Positions 1 to 11,470 of a DNA stretch of 64,000 nt are shown here, piece after piece (the first letter of the stretch is position 1; the number at the start of each line of letters is the position of its first letter). The notes beneath the pieces were generated by a model. It saw only the letters and a list, made by a program, of their open reading frames with translations. It searched no databases and had not been told where the DNA came from. This stretch comes from Agelas oroides (taxonomy: Eukaryota > Porifera > Demospongiae > Agelasida > Agelasidae): positions 1,962,117 through 2,026,116 of the forward strand of contig OX422184.1 of NCBI GenBank assembly GCA_949130485.1, written 5' to 3'. The position numbers and the translations under genes are program-made.

Positions 1-617
1 CTAAGAGAAACCCACTAGCTACACATAGTGTGGAAGCCTGGCTAGATTAGGGCAAAAGTGGAACGGGGAACAGGATTGTGGCAATAGTGGAACAGGGAAC
101 AGGGGATTGGAGTTAGGTGCACAATCCAGCTTCTAACATTAAGCATAGTCATTTGGTGTAGAGTGAAATGAAGCTTATATACCATGTAGAAGAGGGGGGG
201 AGGGGGGGGTGCTAATAGGTGGTAATTAAAGCCATGTAGAGGCAAGAGGAATTTTTTTAGATGATACAAAGGCAGCCAACTTGCTGGGCATGCAGAAGAT
301 GGCCATGCTACTGTTGTATGCATCTATACCTAAATTGTATAGAAAATAAGAACACCACACAAATGCTACTGAGAGACATCAGTCGGTGTTGTAGCGACGT
401 TGCCATCAAAAGCGCTGTGGAGGCATGGGATGTGCTGTAGTGCAGCAAGCCTGTAGCAAAGTGCGCACTTCACTTAAGTATCAAAGTGACTTGTAGGTCA
501 GTGTGGCTGTGCTGTATCAGTAGTCTGCTACCAGAAAGTTGTAGCTAACAGACCTAGCTTGTTAACAGTGTACCTATACCTTAATTATTATGCAAGGTTC
601 CAGACCTGCAAGTCAGG
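1..617. other. No gene seen upstream of gene A
   Basis: I see no convincing coding sequence here. The short open frames lack splice context or family resemblance. The stretch just before 618 should hold the promoter and 5' UTR of gene A, but no clear TATA box is visible, unlike the other cluster members. Confidence 0.5.
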
Positions 618-3600
618 ATGAAGTTTAGTGTGGTTACTGTAGTGTCAACATTTTTGATCATAACTCAGGTTAGCAGTGGTTTAAAAAAAATCATATATTC
701 TCATTTTTAGCAAATAAAGACTACCTTCATGCTAAGATAGGTAGTTTGGGCACTGTAAAATCCTGTATCCCCATAAGTCCCATTTCGTGATGGCAAATGT
801 AGGTTTGTTTTATTTTTTTTGGCAGGTCGGTTTCTTGCCACGTGATGCATCCATGGATTACCTCTCAGGATTAGTACTTTAACTGAAGATTCTTCATGAT
901 AACTGTATAATTCAGCTGTGGTGTCAAACTTCAGTAAGTCCTCTCAGGCTTGGAAAGACAGGCTAAAACATTGGGCATACACATGAACTTCTGTGGCTTT
1001 TCATTCATTCATTAATTACTATAATTTTGTCTTTCCACTTGTGGTGTAATTTTCTATCAATTTTTATGCAGAGGCATACAGGTGAAGGCAAATAGCAACC
1101 TAATGCTAATACAAAGCCTGCCGGCAAATAAAAAGAACAAGAGCAACAATACAAGTCATGAACGTTGCTAATATTTACACACAAGAGAGTAAGCAGTAAT
1201 ATAAAGTTTACATTCACAAACAATTCAGTGCATGTACACTTAATAATAAAAAAATTGGAAGAAAGGTTTGTTTTATTTTTTTGGCAGGTTGGTTTCTTGC
1301 CACGTGATGCATCGATAGCTACTCAGCAAAGATGATGTTACAGCTAGACGGAGACTATAGCCTCGTCCCCATGCAGGCCCCGCGCGAAAAATCGGGCGGG
1401 GCCTGAGGATGGACGAGGCTAGACGGAGACAGTACCGTGTCTAGAAAAATTAATGACTAGTTTCTAGGTGGCACTGAACGCTTCCTGGGGAGCGCGAGGC
1501 TTCGCCGAGCATAGAACACGAGGCGGAGAGATGCTCCCGACGCTAGCGGTAGGCTGACGAGCTTCAGCATTGAGGGGCGAGGAAGCAGGGCGCTTCCGCG
1601 AAGTAGCTGGCGTGTCCATCGTTGCTGTGGGCGGTCCGCGTTCGCGGTAGACACTTTAACAGCAGGCAGCCGAGTGGCTTTAAATCTCAGGGGGGGGGGG
1701 TGTCGGGGGCATGTTCTCCCGGAATTTTTTTGAACCTTCTGCAGTGAAATTAATTTTGGCAATGTTTCTTAGTCTATTGGAAAGCGGAAAAATTTTTTAA
1801 AATCTATACAGTCTCGCACGGCGCATTCTTTCACGTCAAGTAAGCCTCAGTTATCTCGCGCAGCATTTAAAATGCATGCGTACTACGGTACGCAATGCGT
1901 GCGTTAGTCCGATGATACGCGCGCAGAAGTTCCTCCCATATCCATTGCCTACAGTCCTAAGAGCCATTATTTCTAGTGAATATCGTACTGCAAGCGACGA
2001 ACGCGCGCAAGGCCAGCTACAAAAATACCATAGCGGAAACTAGTACTCGATCCTCAGTCTTACCTCGATCCTCGGTCACTCCGCCCCGCCCACTTAGCAG
2101 CCTATAAACTAAGCACCAACAGTTGCAGCGCCGACTATGAGCGCGGGTAGAACCTTTTCTGTATGCATTTGTAATAACTGTTGCACTACATATTACACTC
2201 GCTCTTGTTCGCCTTCTTTTCATGCATTACAGATTGCACAACTCAGATCCTGCAGGCCTCGTTATTGTGCTCCTGGTTATTACTTCAACCCGCGTAGTTG
2301 CCGGTGTGAACGACGATGCGGAATAATCCATTGCCAAGGCAACCAGCGACCAAGCCCCATTACCTGCCGCTGTGAGTGTCCAAAATTTTATTGCCCAGGC
2401 AACCAGCGACTCAACCCTAAGACCTGTCGGTGTGAGTGCCCAACACCACATCCAAACTGCTATAACCCACAAGTTTTCAACGATATTTTATGTCGGTGTG
2501 AATGTCCCAGCCCACGACCAAACTGTACATATCCACAAGTGTTTAATAGCTGGACATGTCGATGCCAGTGTCCAAGGGTGATCTATTGTCCAGGCAACCA
2601 GCGATTCAACCCCAATACCTGTCGGTGTGAGTGCCCAACACCACGTCCAAACTGCTATAACCCACAAGTTTTCAACGGTATTTTATGTCGGTGTGAATGT
2701 CCCAGCCCACGACCAAACTGTACATATCCACAAGTGTTTAATAGCTGGACATGTCGATGCCAGTGTCCAAGGGTGATCTATTGTCCAGGCAACCAGCGAT
2801 TCAACCCCAATACCTGTCGGTGTGAGTGCCCAACACCACGTCCAAACTGCTATAACCCACAAGTTTTCAATGGTATTTTATGTCGATGTGAATGCCCCTA
2901 CCCACAACCAAACTGTACATCTCCACAAGTGTTTAATAGCTGGACATGTCGATGCCAGTGTCCAAGGGTGATCTATTGTCCAGGCAACCAGCGATTCAAC
3001 CCCAATACCTGTCGGTGTGAGTGCCCAACACCGCGTCCAAACTGCAATAAACCACAAGTTTTCAACAGTATTTTATGTTGCTGTAAATGTCCCTACGCAC
3101 GACCAAAATGTACATATCCACAAGTGTTTAATGGCAGGACATGTCGATGCCAGTGTCCAGGGGTAATTCGTTGTCCAGGCAGCCAGCGATTCAACCCCAA
3201 TACCTGTCGGTGTGAGTGCCCAAAACCACGTCCAAACTGCTATAAGCCTCAAATTTTCAATGGTATTTTATGTCGGTGCGAATGTCCCAGCCCACGGCCA
3301 AACTGTACCCATCCACAAGTGTTTAATGGCAGGACATGTCAATGCCAGTGTCCAAGGGTGATCCGTTGTCCAGGCAACCAGCGATTCAACCCCAATACCT
3401 GTCGGTGTGAGTGCCCAATACCACATCTAAACTGCTATAAACCACAAGTTTTCAATGGTATTTCATGTCGGTGTGAATGTCCCAGCCCACGACCAAAATG
3501 TACATATCCACAAGTGTTTAATGGCAGGACATGTCAATGCCAGTGTTCAAGGGTGATCTATTGTCCAGGCAATCAGCGATTCAACCCCAATACCTGTCGG

Positions 3601-3687
3601 TGTGAGTGCCCAACACCGCGTCCAAACTGCAATAAACCACAAGTTTTCAACGGTATTTTATGTCGCTGTGAATGTCCCTACGTATGA
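618..3687 (+). CDS. CXCXC gene A: secreted cysteine-rich repeat protein, truncated reading
   Basis: Two exons are proposed. Exon 1 (618-668) encodes a 17-residue signal peptide beginning MKFSVVTVVSTFLIITQ and ends in phase 0 at a weak GTTAGC donor. Exon 2 starts at 2233 after a CATTACAG acceptor and stays in frame to TGA at 3685-3687, giving about 501 aa. After an N-terminal module (C-A-P-G-Y-Y-F-N) come CXCXC modules such as CPGNQRFNPNTCRCEC, which fits C-x10-C-x-C-x-C. They are arranged in a three-module, 65-residue (195 bp) higher-order repeat. This spacing is known from Balbiani ring 3 protein and the VEGF-C/D silk-homology tail; a structural extracellular role is inferred. The stop at 3685 is a C-to-T change in a CGA Arg codon, and the array continues in the same frame beyond it. 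The gene is therefore either truncated or decaying. No receptor-binding or enzymatic domain is visible. Confidence 0.7.
1262..1450. repeat. Interspersed repeat with GC-rich palindrome, copy 1
   Basis: It begins near a TTTGTTTTATTTTTTTGGCAGG segment and contains an inverted pair AGCCTCGTCC / GGACGAGGCT around a CAGGCCCCGC core. It is flanked by direct GCTAGACGGAGAC copies. A close relative sits at 8805-9000. It lies in intron 1 of gene A, the relative in the intron following the gene B signal exon, so it may have been carried with the old A/B duplication. Confidence 0.6.
1800..2125. repeat. Shared intron segment of the A/B family (related copies at 9075-9420 and 19255-19610)
   Basis: All three copies share CTCGCATGGCGCACTCTTTT-type sequence, AAGCCTCAGTTATCTCGCGC and TTTCGTACTGCAAGCGA, followed by CTCGATCCTCAGTCTTACCT. 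Parts also match the ends of the 562-bp inverted-repeat element at 55384-55945. The segment is therefore probably an old mobile element that sat in the ancestral intron and was copied with the gene. Confidence 0.6.
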
Positions 3688-5740
3688 CCAAAATGTACAT
3701 ATCCACAAGTGTTTAATGGCAGGACATGTCGATGCCAGTGTCCAAGGGTAATTCGTTGTCCAGGCAACCAGCGATTCAACCCCAATACCTGTCGGTGTGA
3801 GTGCCCAAAACTGCGTCCAAACTGCTATAAACCACAAGTTTTCAATGGTATTTTATGTCGGTGTGAATGTCCCAGCCCACGACCAAACTGTACATCTCCA
3901 CAAGTGTTTAATAGCAGGACATGTCAATGCCAGTGTCCAAGGGTAATTCATTGTCCAGGCAACCAGCGATTCAACCCAAATACCTGTTGGTGTGAGTGCC
4001 CAACACCGCATCCAAACTGCTACAAACCACAAGTTTTCAGCGATATTTTATGTCGGTGTAAATGTCCCAGCCCACGACCAAACTGTACATATCCACAAGT
4101 GTTTAATAGCTGGACATGTCGATGTCAGTGTCCAAGGGTGATCTATTGTCCAGGCAACCAGCGATTCAACCCCAATACCTGTCGGTGTGAGTGCCCAAAC
4201 CGCGTCCAAACTGCAATAAACCACAAGTTTTCAACGGTATTTTATGTCGCTGTGAATGTCCCTACGCACGACCAAAATGTACATATCCACAAGTGTTTAA
4301 TGGCAGGACATGTCGATGCCGGTGTCCAAGGGTAATTCGTTGTCCAGGGAACCAGCGATTCAACCCCAATACCTGTCGGTGTGAGTGCCCAAAACCACGT
4401 CCAAACTGCTATAAACCACAAGTTTTCAATGGTATTTTATGTCGGTGTGAATGTCCCAGCCCACGACCAAACTGTACATCTCCACAAGTGTTTAATAGCA
4501 GGACATGTCAATGCCAGTGTCCAAGGGTGATCCATTGTCCAAGCAACCAGTGATTCAACCCCAATACCTGTCGGTGTGAGTGCCCAACACCGCATCCAAA
4601 CTGCTATAAACCACAAGTTTTCAATGGTATTTCATGTCGGTGTGAATGTCCCAGCCCACGACCAAAATGTACATATCCACAAGTGTTTAATGGCAGGACA
4701 TGTCGATGCCAGTGTCCAAGGGTGATCTATTGTCCAGGCAACCAGCGATTCAACCCCGATACCTGTCGGTGTGAGTGCCCAACACCACGTCCCAACTGCA
4801 ATAAACCACAAGTTTTCAACAGTATTTTATGTCGCTGTGAATGTCCCTACGCACGACCAAAATGTACATATCCACAAGTGTTTAATGGCAGGACATGTCG
4901 ATGCCAGTGTCCAAGGGTAATTCGTTGTCCAGGCAACCAGCGATTCAACCCCAAAATCTGTCGGTGTGAGTGCCCAAAACCGCGTCCAAACTGCTATAAA
5001 CCACAAGTTTTCAATGGTATTTTATGTCGGTGTGAATGTCCCAGCCCACGACCAAACTGTACATCTCCACAAGTGTTTAATAGCAGGACATGTCGATGCC
5101 AGTGTCGAAGGGTAATTCGTTGTCCAGGCAACCAGCGATTCAACCCCAATACCTGTCGGTGTGAGTGCCCAAAACCGCGTCCAAACTGCTATAAACCACA
5201 AGTTTTCAATGGTATTTTATGTCGGTGTGAATGTCCCAGCCCACGACCAAACTGTACATCTCCACAAGTGTTTAATAGCAGGACATGTCAATGCCAGTGT
5301 CCAAAGGTGATCCATTGTCCAGGCAACCAGCGATTCAACCCCAATACCTGTCGGTGTGAGTGCCCAACACCGCGTCCAAACTGTAATAAACCACAAGTTT
5401 TCAACGGTATTTTATGTCGCTGTGAATGTCCCTACGCACGACCAAAATGTACATATCCACAAGTGTTTAATGGCAGGACATGTCAATGCCGGTGTCCAAG
5501 GGTAATTCATTGTCCAGGCAACCAGCGATTCAACCCAAATACCTGTCGGTGTGAGTGCCCAAAACCGCGTCCAAACTGCTATAAACCACAAGTTTTCAAT
5601 GGTATTTTATGTCGATGTGAATGTCCCAGCCCACGACCGAACTGCACACATCCACAAGTGTTTAATAGCAGGACATGTCAATGCCAGTGTCCAAGGGTGA
5701 TCTATTGTCCAAGCAACCAGCGATTCAACCCCCGAACCTG
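2395..5740 (+). repeat. 195-bp higher-order coding tandem repeat of gene A, about 17 copies
   Basis: The phrase ATCTATTGTCCAGGCAACC and close variants recur every 195 bases (for example 2581, 2776, 2971). Each unit encodes three modules of 22, 22 and 21 residues. The second module carries an N-C-T sequon, the third the CPGNQRFN core. Confidence 0.85.
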
Positions 5741-5840
5741 CCAATGTGAATGCCCTCACCCAATGCCTACATGTAAGAAGACACAATTTTTCAACCGAGT
5801 CCACTGCAGATGTCAGTGCTTTTACGGAGACTACTGTTGA
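3688..5840 (+). pseudogene. Continuation of gene A exon 2 beyond the first stop
   Basis: The CXCXC array runs on after the stop at 3685-3687 and keeps its 195-bp periodicity to an unrelated C-terminal tail ending in GDYC and TGA at 5838-5840. Two further lesions are visible. A 2-base deletion near 4197 (CCCAAACCGCG where sister repeats have CCCAACACCGCG) shifts the frame. A second CGA-to-TGA stop lies at 4551-4553. From 4683 the shifted frame is open to the end. Repeats after the lesions remain very similar to those before, so decay is recent or array turnover by unequal exchange is active. A collapsed or error-containing assembly of a repeat array is the main alternative. Confidence 0.65.
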
Positions 5841-5904
5841 TCATGGATAGATTCACCCACACAGTAACTATTGAATTCAACAACTGCACGTACTGTCTTT
5901 TAGT

Positions 5905-5910
5905 AATAAA
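5905..5910 (+). terminator. Gene A polyadenylation signal AATAAA
   Basis: AATAAA lies 65 bases after the last gene A stop. The surrounding 3' UTR (AACTGCAC, CTGTCTTT, GGCTGAAACT) resembles the 3' UTRs of B1, C1 and C2, so paralogy extends past the coding part. Confidence 0.6.
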
Positions 5911-6456
5911 CTCTAAGATTACTAGCTAGGCTGAAACTCTTGACACTTTTTATTCACAAAATTAAGTGGCAGTTATGTTGATGAAAGGTTTGCTATATAG
6001 CTAATGCTGTTTGTATAACAACATGTCTGTTTGGTGTACACATGGATGCAGAATTTCAAGCTACATATGTACTATATCAAGCTATGTAGTTAAAAATTTC
6101 TGGATCCATATGTCAGCCAAACAGACATGGTAAAAAAGGTGATCATATGCTGAGCAAGTCTACCACATTGTAAGTGCTAGAAATAGGCTGAAATGGAATA
6201 AAATCTTCTATGTAGTTGATGTGGGGCACAGACAGTTTGGGAATTGCCTGTGTGGACGTTGTTCCAGGTTAGCTGTGGAGGATTTTCATCCACACTCTTC
6301 ACATATGAATACAAGAAACATTCCATGTGAAAAAACAACAACAACCTAGAGCATAATATGCTCCTCACATACGCATGGCTACTTACAACAGCCTCGAAAG
6401 TATTAGAGAGCTCAAAAATAGAATCTACATCCTATCAATCTGGTCATCAACTTCTG
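5911..6456. other. Gene-free spacer between gene A and the segmental duplication
   Basis: Only short unsupported open frames are seen. No splice-linked exon or repeat array was recognised. Confidence 0.5.
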
Positions 6457-6816
6457 ATTATCTTCTAGTTAATCACAGTCATTCATTGCTATTATAAGGC
6501 AAATAAAAGTCTTTGCATATGTTTAAAAAAATGTACTTTTTGATTTATCACATCATCAGTATGGCTTTCACTACGGATTCTTAGGTAGTCATTTGGTGCC
6601 AGTTGTTACTTGTTACAAGAGCCCTGGAACTATTGGATAACTCATCATCAAATTCTGGTTGTCTTCCAGTTAACCATAAGCATTTGACTCAGAATGTCAG
6701 TGCATGTTTTACTTATTGAGATTGATCACATCATCACAAGAGTAAGAGTGTGCAACTCCCATATTGGTACTTAACATGAAGCCATTACAGCAAAAGGCTG
6801 CAACTCCCATATTGGT

Positions 6817-7155
6817 ACAAGGTTGTAAAATCCAATGATGAATCGAAGATTGATAGTGGACCTGTTTAGAATTGAGAGTAAGACAACACCTCCATTATGG
6901 GGTCTAGACCACAATGAACTCACTTGTGTGGCATTCTTTGAAGTATGGAAAGATACACAACATCCTCTGACTGCAGTCATGACACCAGGAAAGGAATCAA
7001 AGATTTTTGGATGTAACAATGGTCTATAGAGCTAGACTGCCTTCTCTCACTCACCAGAAGTTGGTGAGTGAGAGAAGGTGGTAGACTAATGGAGGTGTTG
7101 TCTCACTCTCAATTGTAAACAGGCCACTATCAATCATTGGATTTTACAACCTTGT
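6817..7155. repeat. Foldback element, about 340 bp
   Basis: The left arm (ACAAGGTTGTAAAATCCAAT, then GATAGTGG, CAATTGAGAGT-like sequence and AACACCTCCATTA) is repeated inverted in the right arm ending ATTGGATTTTACAACCTTGT. It is non-coding and likely a MITE-like insertion absent from duplication copy 2. Confidence 0.7.
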
Positions 7156-7863
7156 GAAACCAAAGTCGTATGGTCTAGGCTACGCTTTTTTTCCATGGTA
7201 TGTTCACATGATTGTATTAAAAGTAGTCATGTATCTATACACTTGGTGTAGTATAGTAGCCTGTTTTGTGTATGTGCAGTGTATCCAGGTAACAAGTAGT
7301 TGGGATCACTCTGGCCAACTCATCACTCTTCTCTACTCTTGTATGTAGAGACCTACTACACAGTAGACATGTAAATGTAAATCAAGCTATGCAACTGAGT
7401 TCTCCAACCATACAACTTGGCTGAGCATTCTGTGACTTCATAGAAGTTTTACTGAGGTGTTTGGCTTGGTACAGTTGCCATGGACGGACTAGTTTTCAGT
7501 ACTCAGCACTTAAACTGTAGATGCTTCACGGTATACAACTGCTTCCATCTGTGCCATCAAAACCTGAGTAGGTTCTCTCACTTGAGAAAAGACAAATGAA
7601 GACAAATTGTGCTGTTGCATAATCATTTGAGTGCAGGTGTGTGGCACTAGACTTTGTATTGATGAGTAATGCAGCCAGAAATAGTTGGAAGCTGAGTAAT
7701 TGTGCCTTGTTTGTGGGCGTATTCTTTTTCTTCCTTTGCTGCCATGGGTTATATTTTCAGATCACTATATGTCTTTTTACCTGGGTTTTAATGCCTGGTT
7801 TGTCTCCTGACAATACATGTGATGACTCCTTGTGAGAGTAAACAATCGCCATAGGGTTATAAA

Positions 7864-7870
7864 TATAAAA
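7864..7870 (+). promoter_or_regulatory. TATA box of the gene B signal exon
   Basis: TATAAAA lies 143 bases before the ATG at 8013, a spacing like that in genes C1, C2 and E. It suggests this exon once headed its own transcript. Confidence 0.5.
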
Positions 7871-8012
7871 AGGGTTTAACTTTGGTTCTAGCTATAACCT
7901 GGTTGTTCTGCTACGCAGTAAACGCCAAACATCCAGGTTTTATTTGAAACTGCTATAGCTTTGTTGGTAAATAACCAACTGCTGTTGACTCAATTCCTCC
8001 TGCAGCTGAGGC

Positions 8013-8072
8013 ATGAATGCTATGAAGATTGTGGGATTCCTTGTGGTGCTTCTTGCAGTTTTGCTGCCAGTG
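8013..8072 (+). CDS. CXCXC gene B exon 1: orphan signal-peptide exon
   Basis: ATG opens 20 codons encoding MNAMKIVGFLVVLLAVLLPV, followed directly by a consensus GTAAGT donor in phase 0. The hydrophobic core is almost identical to the first exons of C1, C2 and E. The expected exon 2 is the decayed copy at 13960, now 5.9 kb away with a 3.76-kb transposon between them. Because every family exon 2 starts in phase 0, this exon could splice onto C1 exon 2 (16485) instead; that is inference. Duplication copy 2 lacks this exon. Confidence 0.65.
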
Positions 8073-8455
8073 GTAAGTTTGACTGTGTTAATAGTGTGCA
8101 ATTGTCACTGTAGATTTTGAAGCCACTGTGAATCATCCCTACTTTATAGTTAGTTATGTGAAAGAACAGATAGAACTATTCCTACTACCACTGCATCATG
8201 ACCACTAATGGAAGAATGATATTGTGTTTTTACAGTTAAGTATCATATACAGCTCCCTGTATTGTGTTCTTTGTAATTTCTTATGAGCAGGTATTCATTA
8301 TAGTAGCTACCACAATTGATGGTGACCAAAGCTTCTGATAGAACAAAAAATACAGGGCAAAACAAGGTGTAATAGCTTGCGGATTGGTGATGCACAAGAT
8401 ACCTATAGCCTCATTCCGGGTCTTCCCTGCCTCCACTTTCTGATTGCTTGTTGTA

Positions 8456-8796
8456 TCGTAAAACTTCTAATTAAGGCGCCTCTCCAATGGGCATCCTCTG
8501 GAGCTGCAAAACCTTTTTTTTCCCCTCCACACCAAAGAGAGGGATTTTTTTAGGGGGCGCCTTCCAGTTATATATACTCGTTCTTGCACTTTTGTGTACA
8601 TGAGCAAATGGCAGCGTCTTTCCGCTACATTTACCCATGCTTCTGCACGTTGCAGCTTGGGACTCCAGCGCCGAAAACTCAACGCTGTGTTAGTGCCGCT
8701 CTAATTAGAAGGCGCCTCCAAGGGTCTGAAGTAATTTTTCCCGCTCCAAACAAGACGCCTTTGCAGATAAAGGCGCTTTGATTAGAAGTTTTACGA
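8456..8796. mobile_element. 341-bp MITE with TA target duplication
   Basis: Terminal inverted repeats TCGTAAAACTTCTAAT and ATTAGAAGTTTTACGA are flanked on both sides by TA (8454-8455 and 8797-8798). Inner arms share AAGGCGCCT-type sequence. No transposase is encoded. TA duplication suggests mobilisation by a Tc1/mariner-type transposase (inference). Confidence 0.75.
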
Positions 8797-8804
8797 TATG
8801 CAAA

Positions 8805-9000
8805 ATTTAAAAAGGTCGGTTTCTTGCCACGTGATGTGTCGATCAGCAAAGATGGTGTTACAGCTAGACGGAGACTATAGCCTCGTCCCCGTGCAGGCCC
8901 CGCCCAAAAATAGGGCGGGGCACATGGCCTGGGGATGGACGAGGCTAGACGGAGACAGTACCGTGTCTAGAAAAATTAATGACTAGTTTCTAGGAGGTAG
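8805..9000. repeat. Interspersed repeat with GC-rich palindrome, copy 2
   Basis: Relative of 1262-1450: TTTCTTGCCACGTGATG, ACAGCTAGACGGAGACTATA and CAGGCCCCGCCC paired with GGGCGGGGC, ending CAGTACCGTGTCTAG. Confidence 0.6.
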
Positions 9001-11286
9001 ATATACTGAACACTTCCTTGGGGGGGGGGGTGGGTTCGGGGGCATGCTCCCCCGGATATTTATTGAGCCTTCTACGGCAAATCTATAGGCCTACAGTCTC
9101 GCATGGCGCACTCTTTTACGTCGAGTAAGCCTCAGTTATCTCGCGCGGCGTTCAAAATGCATGCGTACTATGGACTCCTAGGAGCCACTGATTCCAGATG
9201 TAAAAAGTGCCGAAGCGTAAATGCATCATGGAAGAGACGTGCCGCAGACGTATTTCACGTCACACCCAGTGAATTTCGTACTGCAAGCCAAGGCCGGCTA
9301 CTAAAATACCATAGGGGAAACTAATACTCGATCCTCAGTCTTACCTCGATGGGAAATTTTGCTATTTTAAGTATTATTCTATAGGACCGTCGGCGCTGCA
9401 ACGGTTGGGCCTTATTTTAGGCTGCTAGTATTATAACACATTGGGAACGTTTAATTAAGTCACCTGTCCACGTGTAACACACGGGGAATATATAAGTCAC
9501 CTGTCCCACGTGTAACACATGGGGAGCATTTAAGTCAGACTTAAACGGTCAGTGATTACTAACTTTCTTTATATTCATTGACTGTTTATTTATCTATTTT
9601 TTTTCTCTAATGGTTTATGCAATGTATGCAAAGGGAAAAGCAGTTAGCAACTTAATGCTATCAGAAGAACTAGCCCAAGAATACAAAACAAGACAAGAAC
9701 TTAAACAGGACGAAACATAATTACAGACCAAGTGACCAGCATCAAGGGGGAATTTAAAAAGAAAGTGAGGCTGAATTAAGCTTGCGCTTAAATGAAAAGG
9801 TTGAAGGAGCACAGACAATACATGCACTGTCAGGTAAACAATTCCACAGGTGAGTACAGCTGATAAAAAAAGATGATTGATATAAGGGGAAGTTCTGGCG
9901 AAAGGAGTGGCGAGAGGGTAGGAGTGATGGTGCCTTGGATTAGGATTTGGGCAGAGGAGGTAGTGCAAGTATACGGATTTCGTATTCGTACGTTACACCT
10001 TCCGGTGATATCCGTTATGATAATCGGAGTTATGCGGTTGTCGTACAACGAAAGAGCCGTGTCAGATGGCAGATTTCGGCACCATCTGTTCCAAGCTGTG
10101 TTTGTTCGAACGACCTATCCTTCAAAATATATGTAATTCAGGTGGTCAAGAGTCCACACAGCTGTCGAGACCGCTGTTACTCCTCCCGTCGGTATGTGAG
10201 GACGTTGTAAAAGTCGGGTCCAGCTTGAAGCCTCTGAAATTGGTGAGATTCAAGCGCCTGTAGCGCATGAACGCAGGGTGCTATCAAGACCGGACTTGGA
10301 CCAGATTAAAGATCTGTTTCTCTGCTTTCTGAAAATCCTGGTGACATCCCCATTAGATTTGGAGCTATAAGCTGGTGAAGTTAACCATGTTTTGTGGTTT
10401 TGGTGCGCATGGGTAACTTTGTCTAATCATATCTCCTGAACCCTATGACCTATGGACATGGGACTTGTACCATTGGATGCAGCAAAGATTGAAGTTTAAA
10501 AGGATGTGTAAAAGTCTTGTGACATCCCCATCAGATATGGAGCTGTGAGGCCGTTAAATCAACCATGTTTCATGATTTTTGTGCACATGGGTAAACTTGC
10601 GTGACTGTATCTCCTGAACCCTTCCCTCTACGAATATGGAACTTGTACAATTGGACACAGAAAGGATCGAACTTTATAAAAACGCATTCAAGCATGGTGA
10701 CAACTCCATCACATTTGGAGCTGTGAGTCCTTGAAATAACCGTGTTTTGTGGTTTTGCATGCATTGGTAATTTTGTGTGACCATATCTCCTGAACCCTAC
10801 AACTTATGGACATGGAACTTGTAATGTGGGAGACGGCAAAGTTTGGCTTTTATAAGGGTGTGTTGACGTATTGTGACATCCACATTAGATTTGGAACTGC
10901 AAGCCCATGAAACCAATCCTGTTTCGTGGTTTTGGTACGTACGCATTGGTAACTCTGTGTGACCATATCTCCTGAACCCTACAACCTATGGACATGGAAC
11001 TTGTACTGTTGGACGAAGAAAGGACATGAGCCCACGCACTTTGGATTGTATGCCTCTGAACAACCATGCACTCAATACATTGAATTGCATTTGTTTTCAA
11101 GAACACTCTAACAAGCTAATATATTTCTATGATTGGACGCAGCAAGGACTAAGCTATGTGCCAAAGTTAAGCACAGCCCCAAGCATTTTTCGATTTTGTG
11201 ATTGATTTCAATTTCTCAAGTCAGTTAACAGTATAGAATTCTCATCTTCCAATGGTTATATAATAGCTCCATACATCAGTTGTAAT

Positions 11287-11470
11287 ATATCCCTCCCTTG
11301 GGGGTTGTTGTTTTACACATTGGTATCGGGCGTAGCCGGATACCAATGTGCAAGACTACACCCCAGGGAGGGATATAACTATTATATAACTTGTTACCTA
11401 TAGGCAACATCACTGTAGAAGAGAGATATGAGCAAGATTCTTAGATGTTGCCTAGGTAACAGGTTATATG
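11287..11470. repeat. Foldback unit CCCTCCC...GGGAGGG inside the Mutator-like element
   Basis: It contains inverted ATATCCCTCCC / GGGAGGGATAT and ACATTGGTATCG / CGGATACCAATGTG pairs, then GTTACCTATAGGCAACATC and GATGTTGCCTAGGTAAC. Relatives occur at 13480-13590 and 41537-41705. Confidence 0.6.

Noticed and set aside
2233-5840. EGF-like, chitin-binding (peritrophin) or TIL domain interpretation of the modules
   Set aside because: Cysteine spacing is C-x10-C-x-C-x-C repeated directly. The CxC-x-C end and absence of the other spacings do not fit these domains.
6771-7029. Open frames on both strands near 6.8-7.0 kb
   Set aside because: They fall in a foldback element and have no support beyond chance length.
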